Of a stretch of DNA of 64,000 nt, positions 1 through 13,387 are shown one piece after another. The notes beneath the pieces were generated by a model. The model saw only the letters and a list, made by a program, of their open reading frames with translations. It was not told where the DNA came from and ran no database searches. Within the stretch, counting starts at the first letter, position 1, and each line of letters opens with the position of its first letter. Source of the stretch: Scatophagus argus (lineage: Eukaryota > Chordata > Actinopteri > Scatophagidae); contig NC_058502.1 of NCBI RefSeq assembly GCF_020382885.2, positions 7,697,501 through 7,761,500 on the forward strand, written 5' to 3'. The translations under genes and the position numbers were made by a program.

Positions 1-3000
1 TGTGCCATCATTCCATAGGATCACTACCCAATCCAGTTTTATTTAGAACTCACTGAATTAAATATAACAAAGTTATACTGAACGGTCAGAGGAGCGGCAA
101 ATAATGATACGAGAGAAGTAAACACAAATAAAGTAATTCGATGGGACAAATAATGTTTATAAGATGCTGTGTTGGCAAGTGCATTAAATATTGATCAAAA
201 ATAAAAGTGAGGTGCAGTCAGTTCAGGTAAACTCAGTACAGCTCTGCGAGTAGACAACAACTTTCTCCAATGAAATATAAAATATTATCATGCTGTTTGC
301 TGCAGTTTAAGTTCTGCATGTGGAGAAAAAAAAAACATATGTACAAACCCACTCAAGGACTTTTTTCTTTCTAAATCAGACCTGTCTTGTCAGACCGACA
401 TGTCTGGGTCTGATTCATCTGGAACCTGGTTCACAGAGACTGCACTTTAGATATGGAGAAAGACAGATGAGACCACTGTGACTCCCCCCTAGAGAATTTA
501 TGGAATCAAATTTAAAAGCTATTTTAGGCTCCAGTGCCAGGTACGCTCACGTCACCTGGGTTGATATCACTGAATGAAATAGGATACACCCTCTGCCAAG
601 TCGGTGTGTGCGTGTGTGTGCAAAGAAGCAGTGAGAGAACAGGAAGGGGTGGAGCAGCTGGGCATTGTTTGAATGAATGAGACAGAAGGGCAGCCAGATA
701 CGTGAGATACACACACACACACACTTGTGCGCGTGTGTGTTCATTTCCATGTCACTGTGATTGTTCATGTTTGTAATACAGTTAGTGCTTTGTTAACTGT
801 CTATGTAAGCCAGTCTACATCCGCCAGGCAAAGTGTTTGGACTGTATTATAACCAGTTCTGCCTCTGTGGCAATACAGCACTTGGATCATTTTCAAGACC
901 TCCTTACAATCACCTTGTTGACTCACTGCCCTCTCGAGTGTTTGAGCTTTGGCAACCGACGTTTGTGTTTGCATGTCCGCAAAGGAGTGTGTGTGTGTTT
1001 GTGCTCATGTGTGCGCGGCCTTACGTAAGCATATCTGCAAAGAAGAGGGCACATTCTTGTCTCCATCACCTGACAGCCTCCTGTCTTTGTACGAGAAGTC
1101 TGTTTTGTTCCTCTTCTCTCACGTAAACACATAATAGCCGACTGCTGGATAACTTACATTCCCCAAGCAGGAGGTGTGACTACCCAGCATCTCTGTCTTC
1201 CAGCATTCAAAGACCCCTCTCCTCCTGCTGAAGCATGTTTACATAGGAGTGAGTGTGTGCTTTTTCTCCCTCTCCGTCTCTTTCGAGTGCCTGTTCAATA
1301 GACAGATGGTTGCACTTCCTTTTAAGGATTGATCGCAATAGCGTATCACTTACATGTGTATAGCATCTGTGTAGGGTTGTGCTGAAGTGCAGGCATGAGG
1401 AGTGAGGCAAAGGGTCAGGCCTGGAATTAGCCTCACACGAAACTCATAGAGTGGTATTTCATAGTTTGGATTGTGGGAATTGTTAGGAACGAGCTGTCAC
1501 GGTGGCAAATTTAATGCACGAGCTTATGTTGTTTTTTTGGGGGGCGTTTTTTCCCCTCTGTGTTCCACTCTGACATCCACCACGTCCCAGCATAATTTCA
1601 ATGCCAGTAACTTAGCTTGTGTTTTAAAACACAGTAAAAGGTATGCATTGGACCTCATCCAGGTTAAGATTTATTGTGAGAATGAAAGAAAGACTTTCAG
1701 TGTTCACTGTGCAGGCATCCTCAAGTGGCTGCAGCCTTTTGGTTTGACATATTCCCGAGCCATTCTTCCACTGTCTTCTGTTTTGCCTCTCTATTTTTCT
1801 TACCGTCTCTTGCTTTCCCATACACACATACTGCACAGGCGTGTCTAAGTGTCGAGGAGTTCCATGTCTAAAGAGTTCCAGCAGCTTGTTACTGAGGCTG
1901 TCAAAAGGCACGAAGACCCACCGCAGAGGTGAGGATGTGTGTGAAATCCCATGAGCTTCTAGCGCTGGTCAGAGGCATAACAACATCCTACTTCTCTTTC
2001 CACGTGTAGATTTTTCCCCGCACATCCAGCTGCTGAAATACAGCAGCTGAAGCCCATAACAAGAGGAATTCATTTCAAATCGGACAACAGCTGATAAGAG
2101 ACCGATAAGTTATTTTTATAAAAATATTGTTTTAACAAAAAGTTTTTTGACGAAAGTGTTTTGTCAGCTGCAAAAATCGCTTGGGCAAACCAAGAAAGAT
2201 CATATTTTGAGTCAAAATTACTATTAATGTTTATGTTCGTGACCGATCGCGGAAAAACAGATTTTCCTAAGAAAAGCAAACTGTGGTCTCTTGTATCAAA
2301 GTGCCGCCTCCATCCTTTGCTTACTTTACGACTCTGTAACAATATCACAACATTTCCTCACCTGCTCCAGATGAGTGGGAGTCATATTTTTTACAGCCAC
2401 TAGGGGGCGTTTTTTTTGTTTCTTGCTTGTTTTTGTCATGGGGGCATTTGCATTTGCAAGTTGTCTGTTTTTTTGTTCTTTGTCTTTTAGCAGGACAGTC
2501 TGTTTCAAAGCTGTTTCTGTACTGAACATATTGCAGACGTGTTAAACTTTCATTTTGATTTTTTCCCTCCCAATCGAAACAAAAAAACAAAAGAGAAACA
2601 ACTTTTGAAGAGACGTAGCTTAGATTTGCACCCTGTAAATAGTTGTACTGCTCCTCTACCTGCTCTTGATACAACAAAGACCTTTCCAAGTGTCTGGTTT
2701 TGGCTGGGTGTCATGCACAGCCATCCTTGGCACTCTGCATAACCTCTCACACTGATTATTATTTCACTTCCTCACATTGTTATTTTATCATACTAAGCTA
2801 CCGTCAAACTGCCTGCCGTCTGTTTATGGCTGGTGGTGCCAGTGTAAGCAGGACTCAGACACACTGCTGCAGTAATCTGGATTGCAGCAAAAAAAGACAC
2901 CTCAATAAAAGCAGATCTCCTGGCTGCCCACGGTCATAAAGGAGAATAAACAAGGTTAGGCAGAATAATTATGCTGAGCTGCTTCCTGGTATTAAGGGAG

Positions 3001-3484
3001 TTACAGGACTTCTTCCATTGTACAGACACAAGTCTTGTTTTTCTGCCTCTCTGGGCAGAGGAGTTCACACTGCTCGCATTTTCCACCTGAGGAGCAAGAT
3101 TCACACTTTATAACTTATTGATACTTCTGCTGATGTACATATGTGCCTAAACTAATCCTAGAATAATTGAATGGCAACATGTAAGGCTTCTTGCTGCACG
3201 ATTTCTTCTCTCCTTTTCAGCAGATCACTGTGAACACACACACGTATCTGGACCACAGTATCCACAAGTGTGAAATGCGGTGTTGGGGAACATTTATGTA
3301 AATAATTCTCTTCTTTTTCTTGGCTGGCTGGAGACTAAAGTGTGAACATATATAACAAATGAATAAAGAACTCGGCTTAACGTGGTGGTATTCAACCAGG
3401 ACTTGATCTGCTGTGGCACCTGACCTCAGATATTTTTTTTTTCCACTTCACACTTGAGGTGTGTTTTTGTCCATCCAGGCTGAT
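1..3484. other. Intergenic or chrm3 5' region, no gene seen
   Basis: No open frame here has protein-family character or paired splice sites. The DNA is AT-rich with a short CA/TG-rich patch around 600-740, a TG-rich patch around 985-1015 and homopolymer runs. It lies upstream of chrm3. Mammalian CHRM3 has distant non-coding 5' exons, so parts could be 5' intron, but I recognise no such exon. Confidence 0.5.
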
Positions 3485-3560
3485 ATGTCTCAACAACTAT
3501 TAGATGGATTGCCATGAAATTTTGAAGAGAAATTCATGTTCCCCTGAGAATCATATAAAC
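3485..3560 (+). repeat. Dispersed fish repeat fragment, copy 1
   Basis: The block GATGGATTGCCATGAAAT at 3503-3520 recurs with two substitutions in a related block at 35683-35700. It is followed by a segment reading like 'attcatgttcccctgag', which I know as part of a very common percomorph interspersed repeat. Only a short, diverged fragment is visible here. I do not assign a repeat-family name. Confidence 0.6.
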
Positions 3561-5801
3561 GTAGACATATATGTAGTAAATGATTCTAATTAATGACAGT
3601 TGATGTAAAATCGTGTTTAATGATACAGTTTGTTTCTGACTTTGTCTTGACACTTACAACAAAAGCAAGAGAGAACTAGACTCATGAATACTACCTTCAT
3701 TAGCAGTCATTACCAAGCTGTTGCACTGCAGAAAAAAAAAAAAAAAATCACAGCATTGTTTTACAAGGTTCTTAATTTGGACATACCAGCCTAACTTTGA
3801 CCTCAGCCACCTGTGATTATGTCTGACCTGAAATGAGTCTGATCATGTGCTCACGTCATAAGCAATAACAAAATGATTTGTTGTCACGCATTTCCAATTG
3901 CTGGGAGACACAAAGTGAGGGGCTAGTGTGACAGCTGGGTCACCTACTCGCAGTTTAATTCAAATTAGGAGCAGCATAATGTCACAATAGTCAGCTGAAG
4001 GATAGATATGTTAACTGAGTATTTCTGTGCTGCACAGTTTGCTCCTTTAATCCTTATCAGTCTGCTTCTGAAGTTGTTTTCAGCATAATTTACAGGGTGG
4101 CTCATCTAGGACATATGTAAAAATAATGAAATATGGAGGAAGTTTAAACTTCATTTATCAATATATTAACAAAAACCACAGCAAATTATATTGCGGTGCT
4201 TTAAATAATTACCATAGGCTATAGCACCAGATATTTTTATTGTAGGATGACCATATTTTATGTAGACGCATTTATCAACAATAACCCAACAATTCCTCAC
4301 AAAACTATTCCTCACATTATGCAAAATATCATCAACATGCGACATCAGGCGCACTGGCTAAGAGAGACAGCTATTTAATGACTTGGTGATGTATGTTAGC
4401 TCAAAGACTATGCTTAATACGCTCTCTTCTAGTGCTATATTTCATATAGAGACATTACAATTTGCCTCCCAGGCAAATCTGACACACCCACTGTCGATAT
4501 TTTTCCACCATGGAGAGGGTCTTGTCATCCAGGGCAATAAACTCAGCTTTATTTTTCTGGCTTATCTCCGCAGCACATCCTCAAATGTTTGCCACTTGCA
4601 GAGAACCTCTCATGCACTGTTTGTGATAAGGGATGAATGGTTGGCTGTTTTTGTTGAGGGACATTTCTTGTCAGTTGGACTTACAGTGAAGAATGGGCCT
4701 TTCAGAAGCCTTCCATAAATTATAATCTTATGTAAAGTTGAATGTGTCCTTATCTCACTCTTGGCTCTTGGGAAAAGACACACAGCAATTGCAAAGTGTC
4801 TGGCACATTTTTGGTAAATAATACAAATACACATGGACCTTATTTACACCGAATCCCAAATTGAAACGGGCATGCTTTGGAGACAGGTGTAAGGATCAAC
4901 ATGTCTGAAATTCAAGCACGATTTTAGCAGATGGGAATGTTCCCCGGTCTGAATGCCTTGTTGGTGCTTTGAACAAAGCAAATATGTTAAGACAGCAACA
5001 ACACTTTTGCCCCGTAATTTTTTTAGTATTATTGGACATATGCTGCATGTAATCAGAGAGACAGGCTGACGCTTCGCAGGCTTCTGTCACTCAACTCTGA
5101 GGAAGCTGGGGTTTAGTTGTTTTGTTCCCTGGACAGTCAATCAAAAGGGAGGGAAAAAAACGACAAAACTAACAGAGAAAAAGACATTTCCAAAAATGAG
5201 TGGATCATTTTGATTTAAATATCTCATTAATGATATCAACTTAATTTTAATTAATTAGAATTTATAAATAATAAAGTCACTTTATTCCAGGTGATAAAAT
5301 GAAAATAAGTCTCTGGATATTCAATATTTTCCCTTCCTATTGGCTAAATACGCTCATAAAAACACGCAAACAAAAAAGTGGAAGGAGACTTAAAAAAATA
5401 CATCATTTCAACAATGTGAGAAAATCAAAAATGTTAAAGCTGTAGTCATTAAGATTTCAGTGCTACTTGTTTTGAGGACACCCATACTGTTGTTACTGTG
5501 GTGACGGTAAGTGAGGTTTAAGTGCTTCCAAGTACTGTTGGGACAGCAAACACTCCTTGAGCAGCAATTGTGTCAGAAACACAACAGAAGAACAACTCAA
5601 CTGCTCTATCTGTTTACAATGCAGCAAAACAAACTCACATTGTTTTTATAAGGATGTCAGCAAATAATCAGCCTTTATCCATCATGCCGAGATCGACCGC
5701 GGTGTGGTTTCATGCACACAGCATGAAAAAGCAGTAGTTTTCCATCAAACAGGAGGAAGCAGTAAGTAATTAATTGCTTCGCTGAGGATTTGGAAGAAGA
5801 A
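3561..5801. other. Non-coding stretch, nothing recognised
   Basis: AT-rich sequence with a 15-base A run near 3731-3746 and an AT-rich patch at 5215-5290. The longest frames (for example 4383-4718) have no family resemblance, no suitable splice sites and ordinary intergenic composition. Confidence 0.5.
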
Positions 5802-5960
5802 TCAACTTTTATTGACAGTATATATATTTTTACATACACACACTGAATTCGTCTTCTGCATTTGACCCATCCTTAGTTGAACACACACATGCAACACCCG
5901 GCAAATTACATGCAGTGAAACACACACAGGAGCAGTGGGCAGCATCAGGCGCCCGGGGAG
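5802..5960 (-). repeat. Dispersed fish retroelement-like repeat, minus orientation
   Basis: Read on the minus strand, the segment ends in an AATAAAAGTTGATT-like tail (plus-strand 5802-5815). It carries the blocks I associate with a widespread teleost short interspersed repeat: a 'ggcagcccactgctcc'-like stretch, a CA-rich stretch, 'caactaaggatgggtcaaatg' and 'gcagaagacgaattc' (plus-strand 5845-5880). The family name is not certain. The body probably continues to about 5990. Confidence 0.6.
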
Positions 5961-5990
5961 GCGTCTGTCCTGTCGCCTACAACTCCTTGC

Positions 5991-7636
5991 AATATTTAGA
6001 GATGATCCGCTGGCTGAAAACATGCTGAAAATGACCATGTCTTGTTTTGACAAACTTCAGGGACAAGTACACTGCATTTGCTGTGACCATTTCACAATAA
6101 AGGCCACCGTATATCTTACCTGTTTAACTCTTTTAAATTTGAATTTATTAGTATAAAGAGCACTTTGAGCAGTTTGTCTTCAGTTTATTTGTAGCACAAA
6201 TAACACGGATAAACCACTTCTAGTGTTAAGTGGGAAATGGTTTGCATTGACGGTGACTTCATAGAGCTCTGATATGGCTGAGATTAGTAGCTCTGGAATA
6301 CATCTATGCATGGATTCCTGTGAATCCCTCTTGCAAGTGAAGGCAACTTGAATCCAAGGCAGAAAGTCCACCATTTCTGCCTTTCTGCCATTAACAATGA
6401 CAACTATTATGAAACCTACAGTGAGGTGATTTCTAATGTAACGTTTAATGGCTATTGCAGGAAATATAAGACCATAAATAGCAGGAAAAAGGGGTTTTAA
6501 TTTCAATTATAACTTTAAGCAGTCACTCAAAATACACAAGTTTAAGGAGAATAGCTTCCTCAATAGAAATACTTCCAGGGTTGCTGTTTTTGAGCTATCC
6601 AGGTCACAGTTTTTCTATTTTTTTTCATTGAAATCCTCTCAGTGCTCGAACTGGTGGCAAAAATCCAGCAACTGAAAGCACTGAAGGAGGTGAGGTGAAT
6701 GGCCCCTAACTGTCTGTACCTCTTGGCAGGTAGAGCTGCAGCAGTTACTGCTTCTCCTCTAACTGCTTTTGAAGTTTATGGATCGTAGGTGCACTCCACC
6801 ACCAGACGCCACCCTCATTTCGATGGCATCATTCTTGTTACCTTTGTGTCCTGAAGCATGGCTCCACCAGCAATGAGTTGTCATGTTTTGCTTTGTCATA
6901 TTTCTCACTGAGACAGACCATGGCGGTGGACATCCTTTGTGAGCTGTGTCATCACCTGCAGGTTTCACAGCCTTTGTTCGGAGGAGGTGCTGTAAAGGCT
7001 TCACATAATAACACACTCACTTAAGATTTGCCTGACTGAAAATCTCTGAAGTTTAAAAGTTGACTTAGAGCATCGCTCATGGACTCCGGCAAGTCCATCT
7101 CCTGCCAAGTAGGCGCTAAATGCTTGTTCTTGTCGGCAGTGAGCACCTGACAGATGGCCTTGTGCTGTTTCACAGCCCTTGCCACCATCTTCTGGCAGAA
7201 GCCCCATCATCACCAGCTTGTGATAGATTTAGCTCATCCTGTGCCACTACAAATCCCCTTCTTCTTTTATGAAGGACAGCAACTTAAGTACTTACTGCTC
7301 TCTCTTAGAAACAGGTAGAAACTGAGTTTATATTTTATATAAGGATTTGAAATGACGTTTCACTTTTCACCAAATATTGCATTAGTACAGCATATAGTTT
7401 TGTGTTTAATTAGAAAGTTGTAGATTTACACAGTTCTTCTAATGTGATCTATTGTTTCACAGCAGCTCCGAGTGTGTGTGTGTGTCTTTGGTGTTTCACT
7501 GGACCACACATCAGGTGATGGGGAAAGAGCATCAGACTGCAGTCACTCTTTTGTCATCTTCCTTATGCCTCCAAAGTTATTAGCACCTCCTTTTCCTAAT
7601 TTCAAATATCAAATAGATTATGGATTCCATAAATTC
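5991..7636. other. Non-coding stretch, nothing recognised
   Basis: No coding exon, RNA gene or clear mobile element is visible. Frames of up to 108 codons on the minus strand (6180-6506) show no family signature. Confidence 0.45.
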
Positions 7637-8279
7637 CAGTGGTGGGCCGTCAGCAAGGCCTTCTCTGCTGGAGTAAACACTATCACAAACACTGACCTAC
7701 ATTTACAATCTAAATTCTAATATTTGTTCCATGAAATTGTATTAATTTATTCCCAACGCTTTATTCTCTTCATTTCGTAGCATTTCTCTCGGCTGTACCG
7801 CTTCCAGTACGTGTATGTGGATGTTCGATTTTCGTCCAATCAGATTTCAGCCTCTATGTGTTGCCACGTCAGTCTGATCTGCCCAGGGCCTTCAGAATAA
7901 GTAGTGCTGGACCACGCAGTTTAGACTATATTAACCATTGACTGTTTCTTTAACCAATCAGATTTCAGGAACCTCGCTGGCTAGCTGGCTCTGTGAAGCG
8001 TCAGCATTCTTCCGCCCTCTGATTGGTCGGTCAGAGCAAAAGTCACAGCCAAGTGCGACTATCAATTTTGAACTGCTCCTGATGATGTACATGGCACAGT
8101 TGTGGTTGTAGTGTAGAGGTTTGGAGTTGTCTTAACTGTGTTTCTTGTTGTATTAACAATGGCAATTATCCTCAACATGCGACATTCCTCTCTCTCTAAT
8201 GCCACGCCTTGTCATAGTGCATTTTTGGATAGTATCGATGTTTTTTTTTTATAATTGCGATTGTAACGGCCCGTCACTG
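7637..8279. mobile_element. Non-autonomous hAT-like DNA transposon remnant
   Basis: The left end CAGTGGTGGGCCGTCA (7637-7652) and the reverse complement of the right end, CAGTGACGGGCCGTTA (8264-8279), match at 13 of 16 positions, giving terminal inverted repeats about 640 bp apart. The 8-base flanks ATAAATTC (7629-7636) and ATGAGTAC (8280-8287) agree at 5 of 8 positions, as an old 8-bp target duplication might. Internally, 'ccaatcagatttcag' occurs twice (near 7837 and 7954). No transposase frame is present, so it is non-autonomous. The hAT assignment rests on the CAGTG end and the 8-bp flank length and is inference. Confidence 0.6.
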
Positions 8280-11200
8280 ATGAGTACACAGTTTAACCCA
8301 TTGGGCAGATAATACAGTGTCTGCATCAATCTGTAATGTATGTCAACTTTTAGCCAATACCACTACAGTTGCATCTTACATCTTGTATTGGTGTAGTATT
8401 TGCAAATGTAAGACAAAACTTCTGGGTCAGAGTTGGTTCACCCCAGGCTTGGTCTAACAGCAAGGCTTCTTCACACAGCAGACAGAAATCAATAACTCCA
8501 CAGAGCAGTCAGCGTGGTGGCTCTGTTCTCCAGATCACATTTCATCCTGAAACTGGCGTGCTCACCACATTTTATCACTCAGTATGACCTGGATTAGGCA
8601 TCGTATATCTTTGAGTGTCGTTCTTTGTTTTGTAATACCACATCATCAGAGGGATAGCAGAGACTTAAATGAGAAGGTCTAGTGGGGTAGACTTTTTTCT
8701 AAATAGCACATCATAATTATATAAAATCAAAGGCGTTGTTGCTTTTAATACATGGTCAGTAATCTCTGCTTGAAATCCTGACTCTGTCCTGCGCTTAATG
8801 TGTCTCACAAGGCAGCAGTATGGATCCTGTTTGGCAATACTGCACTGCCCAGCCAGCGATGGTAATCACAAAACCATTGCTTTGCAACTGCTGGATGACT
8901 AAATTTGTGTAAATTCAGTCTGTAGTTGCTCCCTTGGAACTTCTGGTGCCTCATAAGTCTAGTTTTGTCAGTCCAATCTACCTCTCCAATCGTTCCTCCT
9001 CCTATTAGCCTTTTTCAGCCAGTTGTCTATGTATATTTCGTTTTGAGTTTATGGTTAAGACTGATTATGCCTTGTATGGTCACCTTTTCTGTGTTTGAGC
9101 TGCTTATGCCTGAGTTGTTTTTGCAATAATGCCTCATTATAGAAAACTGCTAAAACCCTGTCTCCCTCCAGATTTATCTTTGCGCTTGGCTCCGGCTCTG
9201 AAGTGCACATTACATAAGATGCAACATGAGCAAGGGGAGGCCAAATTGTTAAGTTTTAGACAAGACAGCATGAAAAAAGCAGTTTTATTTTAAAACACAA
9301 ACTCCAGATTAAACCTCCCTGACTTCATGCCTGTGTAAATGAGAAAAGAACGGCATCCCCTTAACTGAAAGGTTATTGGAGCAGTTTAGGGGAAGCCAAA
9401 GTGACCAAGATTCAAATTATAGCAGCTTTAACCTTTATTTAAAAACTACTTGAAAACATGACTCATCCTTGCTGGACATCGTCTGCCCATATCACTGCTC
9501 TGCCAGATTAGTTGCTGAAAATAGAAACCTGAAATGGCCACGTATTAGTCACACAAGCATTTAGATGAAACCTTGGAACCGAGTTGGATTGCACTGTCCA
9601 ACCCTGCTGGGACAAATGCCTCAAAATGTCAGGGAACACGTTGTGTTGCAACACAGTAAATGAGTATTGATCTCTCTGTGCACCTGAAATCACCCCACCT
9701 GAGTGCCTGCCTTAAGATATAGGTCCTGACTGGGGACTTGGAGGGACTCTGATGACTTCACCGTAATAGCAAACTGGTTGTCAAAAGTCTAACTAGCCCA
9801 CCCAAATTGGATGGATGTTGTCATCCGCTGCATGCAGGTTTGATCAGTTCAACAGGAGAAAACAAATAGCACAAAAAACCACCATCACTGTGTTGTGCAG
9901 CTAGTTTCTGCTCCCAGAGGAGTACAGATGTAAATGTTTGATAGTTAACCATTACAATCTGAGGCAACATCAAGGCTTAATTTTTCCTTGTGTAAATATT
10001 TTTGCCCTGATATGAGTCAGTGTTGTGCATGAAATGGAGTGAACATGAATAAATAGACACATGCGCTTCATATGTTGTATATTTAACAACATCATTTTTT
10101 CTAATCAGTGTAACTCATGTTATTTTTCACAGTGTGCCGTAAAGCTTTGCATCTGAGGCTTTTCTCTACTCACCTGTGCCTGTGCTGAGTTATCGACATG
10201 TGGTTTTTACCCATAAGATTCAGTTTTCCTTCAACCTGTTCTGCAAACCTCATAGGCATCTGTTCCCCACACAGGGCACTAAGCACTTGACTGCATTGTT
10301 ATTTTCTGATTTTCCGTTTTAAAACTGTCATTATTTGCTTTTCTAATTCCCGTCCTCCAGCCTCTGTGTTTACAGCAAGTCAAGGTAGCAGATTAAAGAC
10401 TGATTTCCTTCTGTTGAAGCTCTTATCATCACACAGGCACGTTTTGCTCTCGTAAGCCAATTAAAAGATGTTTAACACTCATTAGCAACACATTGCAATC
10501 TCACACGCTCAGAGGAATTTGCTTTGTAAAGAGTTGAAAGCAGACTTTGTTTTCTTGAGAGGCTTTTAAGTTTAATGTCTGTCACAGATGTTGCAGTACT
10601 TCACGTGTTCTCGTAGGTCTTATTGTTTTGTACTCAGTTTGGAATTGTTTAATTTGACTTTTGTGTTCATATACATTAGATTTTGTTTTTCACATATTAT
10701 ACTTAAAGACTGTTGTAGGTTATTTTCAGATATGGGTGTGCATGCATGTGCTGTATTTATCTATTCAGGTATGATGTAGAGGGTGTATGTATGTGCTCAT
10801 GTCACAGTAGCATGTGTGAAATGTGAGCACATACTCTCTGTGTTTGTGAGTGGATGCACTGATAGCCTCCTGATAATAGTAGTAGCAGTGTGTGCTCAGT
10901 GTCACAAACGGCTGTCAGTTGCTGTTGGCTACTGGGGTTCTTTAACAGCTCTGTGGGAAGTCTGAGATTTTGTCAAGGCACAGGTGCAGCACTCAGCTTC
11001 AAATACCTTTGCCTGTGGGATGGAATCGTGCGCGTGCAGCTGTGGTTTTATATGGGATTGCTATGATCGCGCTTGCATGTGTTTGCTAATGCATGTATTG
11101 TTTCCCAGTGTTAACAGGTCGTTGTTTGTCATAAACGCCAACAGAAGAACACCGAGTTCATTGCTTTCATGATGAAAAGACACACATATTTGACAATAAC

Positions 11201-13368
11201 CCATCGCAAATAACGTCTTGTTTCTTCAGAAGGTACATAGATGACATTTTTATGCGGTTTTATGTTTATTAGCCCGCATTCAGGAAAGAAAATCTTGAAA
11301 TGGCCATTTTGCTTAATGTTCTGAAGGCCAAACAAAGTGTTGTCTCAAACTGAAAGCTGCTGATCATAAGCCTGCTATTAGAAACCATAACATGGATTAT
11401 ACTATGGCTTGACACGACAAGAAGAAAAAACACGTGATTGGCTTCTTCTCTCAAAGTTATTGACATTAAAAGTGTGAGACCAAATCCAAGAGGGGATAAT
11501 TTGATTGACAAGCCCTCAAAAAAGGAGGCTTTTTAGTTTAATAAACTGAACACAATTGAACTTTATGGACTTCTTGAAGCACAGGATTTGAGATCTTTTT
11601 TGTGACATGAAAATATTAAATGAAACTTCTGTCCACAGGTAATTTGGGCTATTAGGGAGAGGTGAGCCGCTAGGTTCCCTGGCACTCACCCTTCCTATTT
11701 AGCGGTAGAGGGACAGCTGTCGGACCAATAGTCTGTTTTTCTAAAGATATTAAAAATATCATATTCAGTCAGTTGTATCTGGAATTTTGTTTTTTTTAAG
11801 TTAAAACTATATACGGTGGCTTAATTCTTGTAACTCTAATATTTACATGTCATGTTGTTGTTAAAGAATGTAAATTTGTGATATATTAGAGCAGTGCCTT
11901 TTGATAAATGCTGCGACACTTTGAAAGAGTGAAGACTGTGACAATTAGTCATGTGACCCACGTGTATTTTTCAGACCTGGAAGTTTAAATGTGACCGTGC
12001 TGAGCAAACCTAAATACTCCTAATAAAATCACTGTGTCCAATACTCATAATGTACCAAAGAAAAGACAGATTTGTCAGTTTTATACCATGCTTTAGCTCT
12101 CTAGAGACATTTACAGTCACTCACTTATAGGACACTTTCTTGACAAAACTTCCTACATGTCTTGATTTACATTTGTTTTCAAGTATCTTTTTTTTTTTGT
12201 TTCAGTACAAACATATACATGCGCTCATCTGAATGAGAACCACCACAGTGATTACAAATGATTGCATGGCAAAACTTAAGTTGGATAGGTCATGCTGCTT
12301 TCCAAAATGACAGTTCCTCATCTTATTATCCAGTTGTCTAAGACTGGTTTTACAAAAATTATTGCATGCATTTCCGTCATGAAGTGATTCCTGAATACAG
12401 CACTTCATACTGTCCAGGATCATGTTGCTACTAGCTCTTGGACTGCTATTTTCTCTCTGTTTTACCCTTAAGTTTTGTCTATGTGTGAAGTTCTCTGCCA
12501 ACAGCGTTACTTTCCTAAGAGGGCTCCTGGAACACCAAATCTGGTGACAAATTAATTAACCACGGGATTTTGCGTCATTAAACCGACGCCAAAAACGTCT
12601 GTATTCACATGGAAAGAAATGCCAGAATACCTCCCGAGAGTGCTTCCTCAATTAATTTATCTCGTTTTTGTCCTCCATTCTTCATGCTTTCTAAAAGCCC
12701 ATACTTAGAGTGATGTCTACATAATGGTGTAAACTAGCCTGGCCTAGCCAAAGTTTTAATAGTATAACTGGAAAACATCACTGGAAAACGATTTGACTCT
12801 GCATGTGTTTGACTAACGCACTGAAAGACAGATTGGCACAAGACACCAGAGCAAAATTTTGAATAAACACCATCAGTGTGCTACCTCCACTCCTGACCAG
12901 ACAGGAGAAAACCACTGTCCAAGGCCTAATGTTATGCAAAGTGAAATCCCAACACTTACCTGTATGTAACTGGAATGTGTTTGCAACTTGCTGGGTGTCA
13001 TAAGGAACAGGTGTTGATTGGAGTCTCTCAAAGTGTTGGCTGTCTAAGTACTATTGATTTAGATGTCAAGCTTTAATTTAATACATGGCTTGCAATACAT
13101 TTACAGTGAGAGTACAGATCATCTACAAATGAAGTTAAGACTGATTGTTTCACAGGATAGACAAATTAGACCCAAACATCAATCTTTTCTTTTCGGACAT
13201 GCAGCTTGTTAAAATAGGTTTCTAGCCTCATCTACTGGATATGAACAGGAATGTCAACAACTCATGTGTCCTTTCTCCATTTCATTCTCTTTGTCACTCT
13301 ATCCTCCCATCCCACGCTCTGCCCCTTCTTACCTCCCTTTCTGTCTTTCTTTCTGTCTCTGTCTTTAG
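8280..13368. other. Upstream/5' intron region of chrm3, no gene seen
   Basis: No coding exon is recognised. The right edge is a strong 3' splice acceptor at 13367-13368: about 80 bases of nearly pure pyrimidine (13270-13366) end in TTTAG. At least the part next to 13368 is therefore probably the last 5' UTR intron of chrm3. Frames here reach only about 100 codons and look random. Confidence 0.5.
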
Positions 13369-13387
13369 AATATGCCAGGACATAACA
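13369..13387 (+). other. chrm3: chrm3 5' UTR at the start of the coding exon
   Basis: Short leader between the acceptor AG (13367-13368) and the start codon. It contains an upstream ATG at 13372 in another frame that opens a 53-codon frame (13372-13533) overlapping the receptor start. Both ATGs have A at position -3. Confidence 0.7.

Noticed and set aside
13241..13387. Longer chrm3 start (49 more residues)
   Set aside because: The segment is the pyrimidine-rich end of an intron with a clear acceptor at 13367-13368; its translation has no receptor-like character.
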